Of a stretch of DNA of 64,000 nt, positions 16,994-25,487 are shown in pieces (position 1 is the stretch's first letter; every line of letters begins with the position of its first letter). Source of the stretch: JABDJZ01 sp047619685 (GTDB taxonomy: Bacteria > Bacteroidota > Rhodothermia > Rhodothermales > UBA10348). The DNA is taken from the NCBI GenBank assembly GCA_047619685.1, contig JBLHLC010000021.1:11253-75252 (forward strand), read 5' to 3'. The position numbers and the translations under genes were made by a program. The notes below the pieces were generated by a model. That model searched no databases, was not told the origin of the DNA, and worked only from the letters and a program-made list of their open reading frames with translations.

Positions 16994-17727
16994 CCGCCGA
17001 CTATATTCCGCAAGTAAACAACGTCTGTCTGCAGCGCTTCACCCGTTTTTTCGTCTACCTGCCCCGGACCCACATCGAACGAGACGGGACGATACCCCCG
17101 CGCCTGCATCCACGCATGGACCTCGTCAAAGAGTGGCTGCCCATCATAGAGTTCGACGAACGAGAGTTCCAATTCTACCAGCGGACATGCGTTCAGTAGA
17201 TCACCCGCGCCCTCAAGAACGGCCAACTCATACCCCTGTGTGTCGGCCTTGAGGTAGTAGCGCTGCTCGCATGACCCAAGAGCGGCCGCAAACCCGTCCA
17301 GCCTCCGAACGCTCACCGTTTCGGAACCTGTATACCCTGCCTCCGGAGCTAGTGCGTCGTGTTTGGGCATCATGTCCAGAATTGAACTGGAGTACGAATT
17401 GCCGGCGATGTTCAGCTGGACGTCTTCCTCCTTTGCGCCGAGTGCCACATTGTACGCCTTCCAATTGCCGTCGGCGGCAGCGAGGCGCTGCAGGGGTCCA
17501 TAAGCGGTAGAGAGGGGCTCAAATGAATGAATCTCTCCCCGGAACCCATCGGCTCGAACCATCAGGCCGTACTCCCCCCGGTTGGCGCCCACGTCCAAGA
17601 CACCATCGATGCCGTGCGCGCTCATCAGCACGGCACGTCGGCCCCGCGCATCACCGGATAGACTGTAAATGTTCAGGTCCAAGCCCGCCTTTCTCAGAAC
17701 GCGCCGAACGGTGTGTTTCAAACCCAA
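16990..17727 (-). CDS. FkbM-family SAM-dependent methyltransferase
   Basis: 245 residues. The SAM-binding motif I is GVLDVGANRGEYG (about residues 41-53), followed by IHSFEPLSTAYGPL and WKAYNVALGAKEEDVQLNIA, the order seen in FkbM methyltransferases; LKADTQGYELAVLEGA is the conserved KxDxxGxE motif. These enzymes O-methylate sugars or polyketides. Next to an O-antigen ligase the likely target is a glycan hydroxyl. The start is a TTG (17725-17727); a second TTG two codons later is equally possible. Its stop overlaps the ligase start by 4 bases, so the two are coupled. Confidence 0.88.
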   Translation of the reverse strand: MGLKHTVRRVLRKAGLDLNIYSLSGDARGRRAVLMSAHGIDGVLDVGANRGEYGLMVRADGFRGEIHSFEPLSTAYGPLQRLAAADGNWKAYNVALGAKEEDVQLNIAGNSYSSSILDMMPKHDALAPEAGYTGSETVSVRRLDGFAAALGSCEQRYYLKADTQGYELAVLEGAGDLLNACPLVELELSFVELYDGQPLFDEVHAWMQARGYRPVSFDVGPGQVDEKTGEALQTDVVYLRNIVGG

Positions 17728-17731
17728 TGGA

Positions 17732-19711
17732 TTATGCCTTGGCGTCTTCCGACTTGGTGAGTCTCCAGAACAGGAAGATCAACGCAGCAAAAACCGCGAC
17801 CGAAAGCCAGATTGCAGCACTTCCCGCCCACTCTGACCCAATTCCCTTTGGAGCGGCTTGTGTATACGCGGCCCAACCTGCTATCACGACCATGAAGAGG
17901 CCTTCGCCCCCCACTAGTCCCGACCCAAACAGGATACCCCGCTCCCGCCGGTCGTCCATCTCTGCGGGAGTTTTAGAGCTTTTCTCGACAAACATTCGCA
18001 TGAGCCCGCCCAGGTAGATGGGCGTCATGGTTGCCACCGGCAGGTAGACACCCACCGCAAACGCCAAGCTTGGAATCCCCAGGAGTTCGATAATGATGGC
18101 AAGACCCGCCCCGACCCCCACAAGCCCCCAGGGCAATGATTGGCCCAGAACGCCGTCCACGACCACTTTCATAAGCGTGGCCTGTGGCGCCGGGATCTCT
18201 TCGTTGCCGAACCCCCAGGTCTGCCCAATCAATTGAAAGACCGCCACGATGAAGCCGGCGCATACCAAGACGCCAATCAACTCGCCCATTTGTTGCCGTT
18301 TGGGCGTGGCCCCAAGCAGGTAACCGGTCTTGAGGTCCTGTGAGGTGTCGCCGGCAATGGAGGCGGCAATGGCGACCACGGTCCCCACTGTCAGGGCGGC
18401 AGCTTTCCCGAGCAGGTCCGTCCATCCCACCAAAAGGAACAGACCTGCCGCTCCCAGTAGGGTGGCGATGGTCATCCCGCTTGTCGGGTTTGACGTAACC
18501 CCGACCAGGCCCACAATCCGGCTGGAGACCGTCACGAAGAAAAACGCAAAAATGACGACGAGAAGCGCCGCTGTACCCCGGAATGCGATGGACTCAATAT
18601 TGAAGGCAATCGGCACCAGCGTCAAAACCAGGAAGACCACGACCGCCCCGATTCCCACGTACTTCAGCGGGAGGTCTTGGGCGGTCCGCTTGACAGCGAT
18701 TGGGACGGCCGTACTCAGGCGTGAGGTCAACTCACCACCGCCAACGCGGAAGCTCTTGACCATCGTCGGGATGCTCTTGGCCAGGGTCATCAGGCCCGCT
18801 GCAGCGACCGCTCCCGCGCCTATGTACCGTACGTAGCGCGTCCATATCTGGGAGGCGCTCATATCCTTGATGAGGTTGACCGTTTCGGGGAAGACGGGCA
18901 CCGACAAACCGTCTCCGATCAACGCGATGGTCGGAATAATGACAACCCAGGACAACAAGCCTCCGCCAACCATGATGGCGGCCGTCTTGGGTCCCAGGAT
19001 ATAGCCGACGCCCAAGAGTGCCGACGACATTTCGACACCCACTTCGCCTTTTTTGACGAAAGGAAGATGGAGCACGACCTCGTCGGGGAGGGCCTTCAGG
19101 AGTCCAAAGAGGGCCTTGATTGCGGCACCGACACCCAGCCCGATAAAGACGTTCTTGGCCGCGCCTTTGCTGGTTTCGGACGCAACCAGAACCTCGGCAC
19201 ACGCGGTGCCCTCCGGATACGGGAGCTTGCCGTGTTCGCCGACTATCAGGAAACGGCGCAGGGGGATCATGAAGAGGACCCCCAGGACCCCGCCGCAGAG
19301 GGCCAGCAAGGTCATCTGGCTCCAGGCCGGATCGAAACCCCACATGTAGAGGGCCGGTAGCGTAAAAATGATGCCACTCGCCAATGAGCTCGATGCCGAG
19401 CCCACCGTCTGTGAGATATTGGCCTCGAGTAGCGTGGACTTGATACCCATCGCCCCCAGGGACCGGAAGAGGGCGATTGTCATGACGGCCACCGGAATGG
19501 AGGTGGAAATCGTGAGGCCCACGCGCAAACCCAGATAGGCGTTGGCAGCGCCAAACAACACGCCGAAGATCGCGCCCGCAATCACAGCCTTCAGGGTGAA
19601 TTCGGCCGTGGACGTTTCCGGCGCGACGTAGGGCGGATACGACTCTCCTGCCGGGACTTCGGTGTAGGCCAGGGGGTGTAGTCCCTGGCGGTTCGGCGAG
19701 TTGTCAGACAT
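17732..19711 (-). CDS. OPT-family oligopeptide transporter
   Basis: 659 residues from the ATG at 19709-19711, which has AAGAGG a few bases upstream; a start seven codons earlier is less likely. About 15 membrane helices. The first, FTLKAVIAGAIFGVLFGAAN, followed by YLGLRVGLTISTSIPVAV, and the late EIPAPQATLMKVVVDGVLG are typical of bacterial OPT proteins. These import oligopeptides or metal-chelator complexes with protons. It is a single gene with its own promoter region (19734-19779) bearing a palindrome that suggests regulation. Confidence 0.9.
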   Translation of the reverse strand: MSDNSPNRQGLHPLAYTEVPAGESYPPYVAPETSTAEFTLKAVIAGAIFGVLFGAANAYLGLRVGLTISTSIPVAVMTIALFRSLGAMGIKSTLLEANISQTVGSASSSLASGIIFTLPALYMWGFDPAWSQMTLLALCGGVLGVLFMIPLRRFLIVGEHGKLPYPEGTACAEVLVASETSKGAAKNVFIGLGVGAAIKALFGLLKALPDEVVLHLPFVKKGEVGVEMSSALLGVGYILGPKTAAIMVGGGLLSWVVIIPTIALIGDGLSVPVFPETVNLIKDMSASQIWTRYVRYIGAGAVAAAGLMTLAKSIPTMVKSFRVGGGELTSRLSTAVPIAVKRTAQDLPLKYVGIGAVVVFLVLTLVPIAFNIESIAFRGTAALLVVIFAFFFVTVSSRIVGLVGVTSNPTSGMTIATLLGAAGLFLLVGWTDLLGKAAALTVGTVVAIAASIAGDTSQDLKTGYLLGATPKRQQMGELIGVLVCAGFIVAVFQLIGQTWGFGNEEIPAPQATLMKVVVDGVLGQSLPWGLVGVGAGLAIIIELLGIPSLAFAVGVYLPVATMTPIYLGGLMRMFVEKSSKTPAEMDDRRERGILFGSGLVGGEGLFMVVIAGWAAYTQAAPKGIGSEWAGSAAIWLSVAVFAALIFLFWRLTKSEDAKA

Positions 19712-19733
19712 GCTGGCCTCTTGAGGTGGCAAT

Positions 19734-19763
19734 AGAATACTGCCACTTTGCCGCAGCCGTCAA
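19734..19763 (-). promoter_or_regulatory. Candidate sigma-70-like promoter for the OPT transporter
   Basis: On the minus strand TTGACG (19758-19763) and TATTCT (19734-19739) are separated by 18 bases, ending 22 bases before the ATG. The -35 box directly abuts the palindrome at 19764-19779. Confidence 0.4.
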
Positions 19764-19779
19764 TTGAGGTAGTCCTCAA
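19764..19779. promoter_or_regulatory. Palindromic operator candidate
   Basis: TTGAGGTAGTCCTCAA: perfect 6-base arms around TAGT. It touches the putative -35 box of the OPT gene and lies 33 bases before the TTTG box of tdh, so a bound regulator could affect either. CCTC-TT-GAGG recurs at 19717-19726 over the OPT ribosome site, which may be chance. Confidence 0.4.
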
Positions 19780-19811
19780 ACTGCTTCCATCTTCAATTCG
19801 CGTTGCCTTCG

Positions 19812-19841
19812 TTTGACGCGATTTCCGGCAAACTATCTTTG
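19812..19841 (+). promoter_or_regulatory. Bacteroidota-type promoter for tdh-kbl
   Basis: TTTG (19812-19815), an 18-base spacer and TATCTTTG (19834-19841) match the Bacteroidota primary sigma consensus TTTG / TAnnTTTG in both boxes. The expected transcript start is near 19848, about 40 bases before the tdh ATG. Confidence 0.6.
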
Positions 19842-19889
19842 CAACAGGACCGATAGAATTCAATTCTCACACTCGCTGGAAGCGTTTCC

Positions 19890-20837
19890 ATGATTCTGGT
19901 TACAGGTGCTGCTGGACAGCTTGGCAATGATCTGGTAACCGCGTTGGTTGCCCGGTATGGAGGTTCGTCTGTACTCGCGACCGACCTGCGTTGCGGCGAC
20001 AAAATGGGGCTCTCTGGTGCCGACACGGCAGCACTTGATGTCACCGACAGGGATGCGGTGGGCTCATTGATTCGCGAGGCCGGAGTTGAACAGATTTATC
20101 ACCTTGCCGGAATTCTGTCTGCTCGCGGCGAGAAACAGCCCGACCTGTGCTGGACCGTCAACGTCAATGGCCTGAAGAACGTCCTGGATGCGGTCCGTGG
20201 CACGTCCGTCAAGGTCTTCTGGCCGAGTTCGATCGCGGTTTTTGGCCCAGACACACCCAAACACCGCACGCCCCAGGTCACCATCATGAATCCGAGCACG
20301 ATGTATGGGGCGGCAAAAGCGGCAGGCGAGTTATTGTGCGAGTACAGCGCCCGCACGTTCGGAGTCGATGTACGGAGCGTGCGGTATCCCGGCATTATCA
20401 GCTACGGAACACCTCCTGGCGGCGGAACCACGGATTTTGCAGTAGACATGTTCGTGGAGGCCGTCCGAAGCGGCTCCTATACCTGTTTTGTGCGCGAGGA
20501 TACCCGTCTCCCCATGATGTATGGACCCGATGCCGTGAAGGCGGCCCTGAGCATCATGGACGCCCCGCAGTCCCGCATCGGCGTTAGAACCAGCTACAAT
20601 CTGACGGCGTTTTCCTTCTCTGCCGGTGAGTTGGCGCAGGTGATTGCAGCTAGCGTGCCTGGATTTGTATGCGAATTCGAGCCCGATTTCCGGCAGGCCA
20701 TCGCGGACACCTGGCCGCAGGTGATCGATGACAGCAAGGCCAGGGAGGATTGGGGCTGGCATCCGGATTATGACATCACCGGGATGGCAAACGACATGCT
20801 GAGCCACCTCATAGACTCCGAAGAAACCCATGTTTGA
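19890..20837 (+). CDS. tdh: L-threonine 3-dehydrogenase, NAD-epimerase (SDR) type
   Basis: 315 residues. Rossmann motif VTGAAGQLGNDL at the N-terminus and the extended-SDR catalytic pair YGAAK (Tyr about 146, Lys about 150) with the preceding WPSSIAVFG. The segments TPQVTIMNPSTMYGAAKAAG and VRYPGIISYGTPPGGGTTDF are characteristic of the epimerase-like threonine dehydrogenases rather than sugar epimerases. It oxidises L-threonine to 2-amino-3-ketobutyrate with NAD+. The kbl gene overlaps its end by 8 bases, completing threonine conversion to glycine and acetyl-CoA; the pairing strongly supports the call. A good Bacteroidota-type promoter lies upstream. Confidence 0.92.
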   Translation: MILVTGAAGQLGNDLVTALVARYGGSSVLATDLRCGDKMGLSGADTAALDVTDRDAVGSLIREAGVEQIYHLAGILSARGEKQPDLCWTVNVNGLKNVLDAVRGTSVKVFWPSSIAVFGPDTPKHRTPQVTIMNPSTMYGAAKAAGELLCEYSARTFGVDVRSVRYPGIISYGTPPGGGTTDFAVDMFVEAVRSGSYTCFVREDTRLPMMYGPDAVKAALSIMDAPQSRIGVRTSYNLTAFSFSAGELAQVIAASVPGFVCEFEPDFRQAIADTWPQVIDDSKAREDWGWHPDYDITGMANDMLSHLIDSEETHV

Positions 20838-22020
20838 CTCCGCCGCCGGCCAGATCAGGGAGATTCTCGACGACATCCGAGCGTCTGGGCTCTATAAGGA
20901 GGAACGGGTCATTGCCTCCCGGCAAGCCGCCGAAATCCAGGTGGCCGGCGGTCAGGAAGTGGTCAACTTTTGCGCCAACAACTACCTCGGGCTGGCCAAC
21001 CATCCGGCCCTGATTGCCGCGGCCAAGGATGGCATCGAGAGGTACGGATTTGGCCTCTCGTCGGTGCGTTTCATCTGCGGAACCCAGACCATCCACAAAG
21101 AACTCGAGGCCCGGATAGCCGAGTTCCTGGGGACGGAGGACACGATTCTTTACGCCGCCTGCTTCGATGCAAACGGTGGCCTGTTTGAGACACTTCTGGA
21201 TGCGGAGTGTGCCATCATTTCCGATCAGCTGAACCATGCGTCCATTATTGACGGTGTGCGGCTCTCCAAGGCCAAACGATTCCGCTACAACAATGGCGAC
21301 ATGGACCATCTGGAGCAGTGCCTCCGGGACGCAGATGGGTCCAAGCGCACGATGATCGCCACAGACGGCGTCTTCAGCATGGACGGATCCGTGGCCAAGC
21401 TGGACGAAATATGTGACCTGGCGGACAAATACGGCGCGATGGTCATGGTTGATGATTGCCACTCGACGGGGTTCTTTGGACCCACCGGACGTGGCACGCA
21501 CGAGCACTGTGGCGTCATGGGCCGCGTGGACATCATCACCAGTACGCTTGGCAAGGCCCTGGGCGGCGCGATGGGCGGCTTTACCACAGGGAGACGCGAA
21601 ATCATTGAGCTTCTGCGTCAGCGCTCCCGGCCGTATCTGTTCTCAAACTCGCTGGCCCCCGCCATCACGTACACCAGCATCAAGGTGCTGGAGATGCTGA
21701 GCCAGACGACCGAACTTCGAGACCGGCTGGAGACGAACACCAAGCAGTTCCGCGCAGCGATGACGAGTGCTGGCTTCGATATCAAACCGGGCATCCACCC
21801 CATCGTACCGATCATGCTGTACGATGCGCGGCTGGCTCAGAACGTGGCCGCAGATCTGCTGGAGGAAGGCATCTACGTCATCGGATTCAGTTATCCGGTG
21901 GTGCCCAAGGGGCAAGCCCGAATTCGCGTACAGATTTCGGCAGCGCACACGCCGGCCCATCTGGAGCAGGCCGTGGCCGCGTTTACCAAGGTGGGTCGCC
22001 GGCATGGCGTGGTCAGCTAG
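20830..22020 (+). CDS. kbl: 2-amino-3-ketobutyrate CoA ligase (glycine C-acetyltransferase)
   Basis: 396 residues, alpha-oxoamine synthase family of fold type I PLP enzymes. Seen: NFCANNYLGLANHP, GLSSVRFICGTQTIH, DGVFSMDGSVAKLDE, MVDDCHSTGFFG and the PLP lysine in STLGKALGG (about residue 242). RFICGTQ and the HSTGF loop separate Kbl from BioF and HemA. It cleaves the Tdh product with CoA to glycine and acetyl-CoA in the cytosol. The start overlaps the tdh end by 8 bases, and the following amidase gene overlaps its last 17 bases. Confidence 0.95.
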   Translation: MFDSAAGQIREILDDIRASGLYKEERVIASRQAAEIQVAGGQEVVNFCANNYLGLANHPALIAAAKDGIERYGFGLSSVRFICGTQTIHKELEARIAEFLGTEDTILYAACFDANGGLFETLLDAECAIISDQLNHASIIDGVRLSKAKRFRYNNGDMDHLEQCLRDADGSKRTMIATDGVFSMDGSVAKLDEICDLADKYGAMVMVDDCHSTGFFGPTGRGTHEHCGVMGRVDIITSTLGKALGGAMGGFTTGRREIIELLRQRSRPYLFSNSLAPAITYTSIKVLEMLSQTTELRDRLETNTKQFRAAMTSAGFDIKPGIHPIVPIMLYDARLAQNVAADLLEEGIYVIGFSYPVVPKGQARIRVQISAAHTPAHLEQAVAAFTKVGRRHGVVS

Positions 22021-22705
22021 CGTCCCCCAACTCGCGCTGGTCCTATGGGCCGGATTGACGGGCGGCTGCCGGGCAGAGTTCGAACTCATCGAGCGGCCGA
22101 TTCCCTTCACGGACGCCCGGATTGCGGGTACCAGGGCATACGCTACGGCGCGCTACGGGCTGGAGAGCCATCGGATCACCCCCCGCATCATTGTCCTCCA
22201 TTGGACGGCCATCCCGACCCTGGAGGATTCCTATGGCGCTTTCGTCCCCGAGACGCTGCCGGGTGCGCGTGGGGACATTGCCGTAGCCGGAGCAGTCAAC
22301 GTGTCCATCCAGTTCCTGGTGGACCAGGACGGCAGCACCTTCAGACTCATGCCGGAGACCTGGATGGCACGCCATGTCATCGGCCTGAATCACGCGGCCC
22401 TGGGCGTCGAAAACGTGGGCGGCGATGACGGGGTTGACGACCTGACGGATGATCAATTGACGGCCAACGTCGCGCTCATCGAATACCTGGTTGAGAAATA
22501 CCCCACCATCCAGTACCTGATTGGGCACCACGAATACCGCCTCTTCGAGCAGCACCCCCTGTGGCTCGAATCAGATCCCGGGTACCGCACCGAAAAATCG
22601 GACCCTGGAGATCGGTTCATGCGTCTTGTCCGGCAGCGCGTTGCGCCCCTGGGTCTGAAGGGTCCTGCCGAGATCCGGGCAGAGTCCGAAAGGATGCCTG
22701 ACTGA
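22004..22705 (+). CDS. N-acetylmuramoyl-L-alanine amidase lipoprotein (Amidase_2)
   Basis: 233 residues from the ATG at 22004, inside the end of kbl. This start gives a lipoprotein signal with lipobox LTGGC; the longer open reading upstream is only the shadow of kbl in another frame. The Amidase_2 zinc fold shows RIIVLHWTAIP (first His ligand), a substrate stretch FRLMPETWMARHVIGLNHAA, GVENVGG, and QYLIGHHEYRL (later ligands). It would cut the amide between N-acetylmuramic acid and the stem peptide, anchored in the outer membrane facing the periplasm. Placement behind tdh-kbl looks like simple co-transcription. Confidence 0.85.
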   Translation: MAWSASVPQLALVLWAGLTGGCRAEFELIERPIPFTDARIAGTRAYATARYGLESHRITPRIIVLHWTAIPTLEDSYGAFVPETLPGARGDIAVAGAVNVSIQFLVDQDGSTFRLMPETWMARHVIGLNHAALGVENVGGDDGVDDLTDDQLTANVALIEYLVEKYPTIQYLIGHHEYRLFEQHPLWLESDPGYRTEKSDPGDRFMRLVRQRVAPLGLKGPAEIRAESERMPD

Positions 22706-22730
22706 CCGGCCGCTGGCGTACTTTGGCGGG

Positions 22731-25487
22731 ATGCCCACGACCCCCTCCCGACTGACGATCTGGCTGACCGTTCTGGTCATTGCGAACAGCGTGTACCTGT
22801 ACGTGCAGGATGCCGCCAGTCTCTTTTACATCGCCAACGTAGTCGGCCACCTCATCCTGGGCGTTGCTGCGGGAGTCGTGTGGTTTCGGGCGGGCGGCCG
22901 CCGCAAGCCGGACGAGGGCCGCAACTGGCCGGGTCTCGTCACCACCATCGGGGCCGTTTTTGTCTTGGTGACCGGGCTCCTTCTGGTGAAGACGGGCAAC
23001 TTGATCCCCAACAGGCCGGTGCTTTACACGCACATTGGGGCGGCGATATTCGCTTCGGCGGCCGCGCTTTTCTGGTTGTGGGGCTCAAAACCTCTCGCGC
23101 GGCCCATTCTTTCTGCCTGCGGCATCCTGGCGGCACTGGCGGTGCTCATCGTCCCACGCCTTCCGGGGCCGGCCGCAGACCGTATTTCGAACCCGGTCCT
23201 TCCCCCTGCCACCATGGCAGAGGAGGCCATGGGCGGAGAAACTGGGCCCTTTTTCCCCAGCGCCATCGCCACCAAAAGCGGCGAACTCATACCAGAGGGC
23301 TTTTTTCTGGAATCGGCGTCCTGTGGACGTTCCGGATGTCATGGGGACGTGACCGCCCAGTGGGACGCCTCGGCGCACCATCTTTCGAGCTTCAATAACC
23401 AGTGGTACCGGAAGTCGATAGAGTACATGCAGGACGTTGCCGGCGTGCAGAGACCACAGTGGTGCGCCGGTTGCCATGACCACGCCCTTCTCCTCAGCGG
23501 GCAAATGGCCCAACCGGTCGCCGACTTTGTAGATACGCCGGCCGCACAGGCGGGACTGGCCTGCGTTTCCTGCCACGCCATACGCGAGGTGAACAGCACC
23601 ATGGGCAACGCGGACTTCGTGATTGAATTTCCGCCGCTTCATGATCTCGCGACCAGCGAGAATCCCGTGATTCAAAAGGTCCACGACCTGCTGCTGAATC
23701 TGGATCCGGCCCCACATCGGGAGACATTCCTCCGCCCCTTCATGCGGGAACAGCCGGCCGAATTCTGTGCATCCTGCCACAAGGTGCACCTGGACGAGCC
23801 GGTCAATGACTACCGGTGGCTGCGCGGTTTCAACACCTACGACAACTGGCAGGCCAGCGGTGTCTCCGGGCAAGGTGCCCGTTCGTTCTATGAGCCGGCC
23901 GATCCCAAAAACTGTGTCAGTTGCCACATGCCAGCCGTCGCCTCGCATGACGCCGCGGCCAAGGGCGGTTTTGTCCGCGCCCATAATTTTCCGGCTGCGA
24001 ACACCGCGCTGCCCACCGCTTCCGGAGACCTGGATCAGTTGGCGGCCGTCGAGGGCTTCCTGAAATCAAACCAGATCCGCATCGATATTTTTGCCGCCGG
24101 TGAACCCAGCGAGATCGAAAACGAAGAGGTAGACCGGGTCAATGCCATGGGCGAATTGGCCACGACTTTTGCCGTCGGTCAGGAAGCGGCGGAAGACGTT
24201 GGCGGTGGTGGCCTGACCCGGGCCGCGCGCAAGGTGCGGGCGCCGCTGTCGGACGGAGACGCCGTGCTCCAACGCGGCCGGGAGGTTCGTCTGGACGTGG
24301 TGGTCCGCACCCTTGGACTGGGCCACTTCTTCCCTTCTGGAACGGTGGACGCGCAGGAATCCTGGATTGAATTCAAGGCGGTCGATGACGGTGGTCAGGT
24401 GCTTCTGTGGAGTGGCAGCAGGGACGAAGCCGGACGGGTGGAGCCGGCGGCACACTTCTACCGCAACTTCATGGTGGATGCCCACGGCAATCCCATCGAC
24501 AAACGAAACGCTTTCGCGTCCCGGGCGGTGGTCTATGTCAACCTGATCCCGCCAGGAGCAGCTGATGTAGCCCACTACAAACTGGTTGTCCCGGAGAACG
24601 TGACCGGAAGTGTGACGGTTACGGCCAAACTGCACTACCGCAAGTTCACCTGGGAGTACACGCACTTCTCCTTCCGGGGCAAAACCGATGACCTCGGACC
24701 CGCCCCGACTGTGGGCTACGATGACCGTGCGTGGACGCTGGCGGACCAGGTGCTTGAAGTCACCGGTGGTCTGGATGAAGTGCCGGATGTCCCGGTCGTG
24801 ACAATGGCCGAGCACAGTTTGCGCCTGGCGGTGGCAGGCAACTCAACGCAATTGGCCGAGCCGGTTTCGACGGAAGGAGATCGGGAGCGCTGGAATGACT
24901 ATGGCATTTCGCTGCTTCTGGAGGGAGACCTGAAGAGTGCCGAGCAGGCCTTTCGCAAAGTGAATGCGCTGGACCCTTCGTACGCCGATGGCTGGGTAAA
25001 CCTTGCCCGGGTTTTCGTGGCAGAGGGCGACATGGAGCCGGCCGCCGCCGCGCTCGCTGAGGCATTGGCGGTTCGGCCCGGTTTTCACAAGGCGCTCTAC
25101 TTTCGCGGCCTCTACTGGAAGTCGATGGGCGAGTACGCACAGGCGCGCGCCGACCTCGAGCAGGTTCTGGAGGATTTCCCCCGGGACCGCGTTGTGCTGA
25201 ACCAACTCGGGCGGGTGAACTACCTGGACTCCCGACTTTCCGATGCGGTCCAGGCGTTCGAAGGCGTTCTGAGCATTGACCCGGAAGACCTCATGGCGCA
25301 CTACAACCTGATGCTGGTGCACCGGGCACTCGGGAACGTGGAGAGGGCAAAAGCCCACGAAGTCCGCTACCTGCGTTTCAAGGCCGACGAATCTCAGCAG
25401 GCGCTGGCGCGGGATTATCGAGCGACGGACCCGTTTGTCAACAACGAGGCACTCCCGATTCACGAACACGGCTCCCGCCCTTTCTAG
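22731..25487 (+). CDS. Membrane-anchored multihaem cytochrome c with C-terminal TPR repeats
   Basis: 918 residues. Four membrane helices (about 8-145) are followed by a periplasmic haem domain with four CxxCH sites (C245-H249, C278-H282, C346-H350, C395-H399) and one CX4CH site (C198, C203, H204; CGRSGCH). A beta-sandwich-like section (about 500-690) leads into at least four TPRs (about 720-880: WNDYGISLLLEGDLKSAEQA, YADGWVNLARVFVAEGDMEP, KALYFRGLYWKSMGEYAQAR, DLMAHYNLMLVHRALGNVER). Such cytochromes transfer electrons in periplasmic respiratory chains; the acceptor is unknown. It converges on the ASPIC/UnbV gene, overlapping by 4 bases, a pairing that hints at joint function (inference). Confidence 0.85.
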   Translation: MPTTPSRLTIWLTVLVIANSVYLYVQDAASLFYIANVVGHLILGVAAGVVWFRAGGRRKPDEGRNWPGLVTTIGAVFVLVTGLLLVKTGNLIPNRPVLYTHIGAAIFASAAALFWLWGSKPLARPILSACGILAALAVLIVPRLPGPAADRISNPVLPPATMAEEAMGGETGPFFPSAIATKSGELIPEGFFLESASCGRSGCHGDVTAQWDASAHHLSSFNNQWYRKSIEYMQDVAGVQRPQWCAGCHDHALLLSGQMAQPVADFVDTPAAQAGLACVSCHAIREVNSTMGNADFVIEFPPLHDLATSENPVIQKVHDLLLNLDPAPHRETFLRPFMREQPAEFCASCHKVHLDEPVNDYRWLRGFNTYDNWQASGVSGQGARSFYEPADPKNCVSCHMPAVASHDAAAKGGFVRAHNFPAANTALPTASGDLDQLAAVEGFLKSNQIRIDIFAAGEPSEIENEEVDRVNAMGELATTFAVGQEAAEDVGGGGLTRAARKVRAPLSDGDAVLQRGREVRLDVVVRTLGLGHFFPSGTVDAQESWIEFKAVDDGGQVLLWSGSRDEAGRVEPAAHFYRNFMVDAHGNPIDKRNAFASRAVVYVNLIPPGAADVAHYKLVVPENVTGSVTVTAKLHYRKFTWEYTHFSFRGKTDDLGPAPTVGYDDRAWTLADQVLEVTGGLDEVPDVPVVTMAEHSLRLAVAGNSTQLAEPVSTEGDRERWNDYGISLLLEGDLKSAEQAFRKVNALDPSYADGWVNLARVFVAEGDMEPAAAALAEALAVRPGFHKALYFRGLYWKSMGEYAQARADLEQVLEDFPRDRVVLNQLGRVNYLDSRLSDAVQAFEGVLSIDPEDLMAHYNLMLVHRALGNVERAKAHEVRYLRFKADESQQALARDYRATDPFVNNEALPIHEHGSRPF

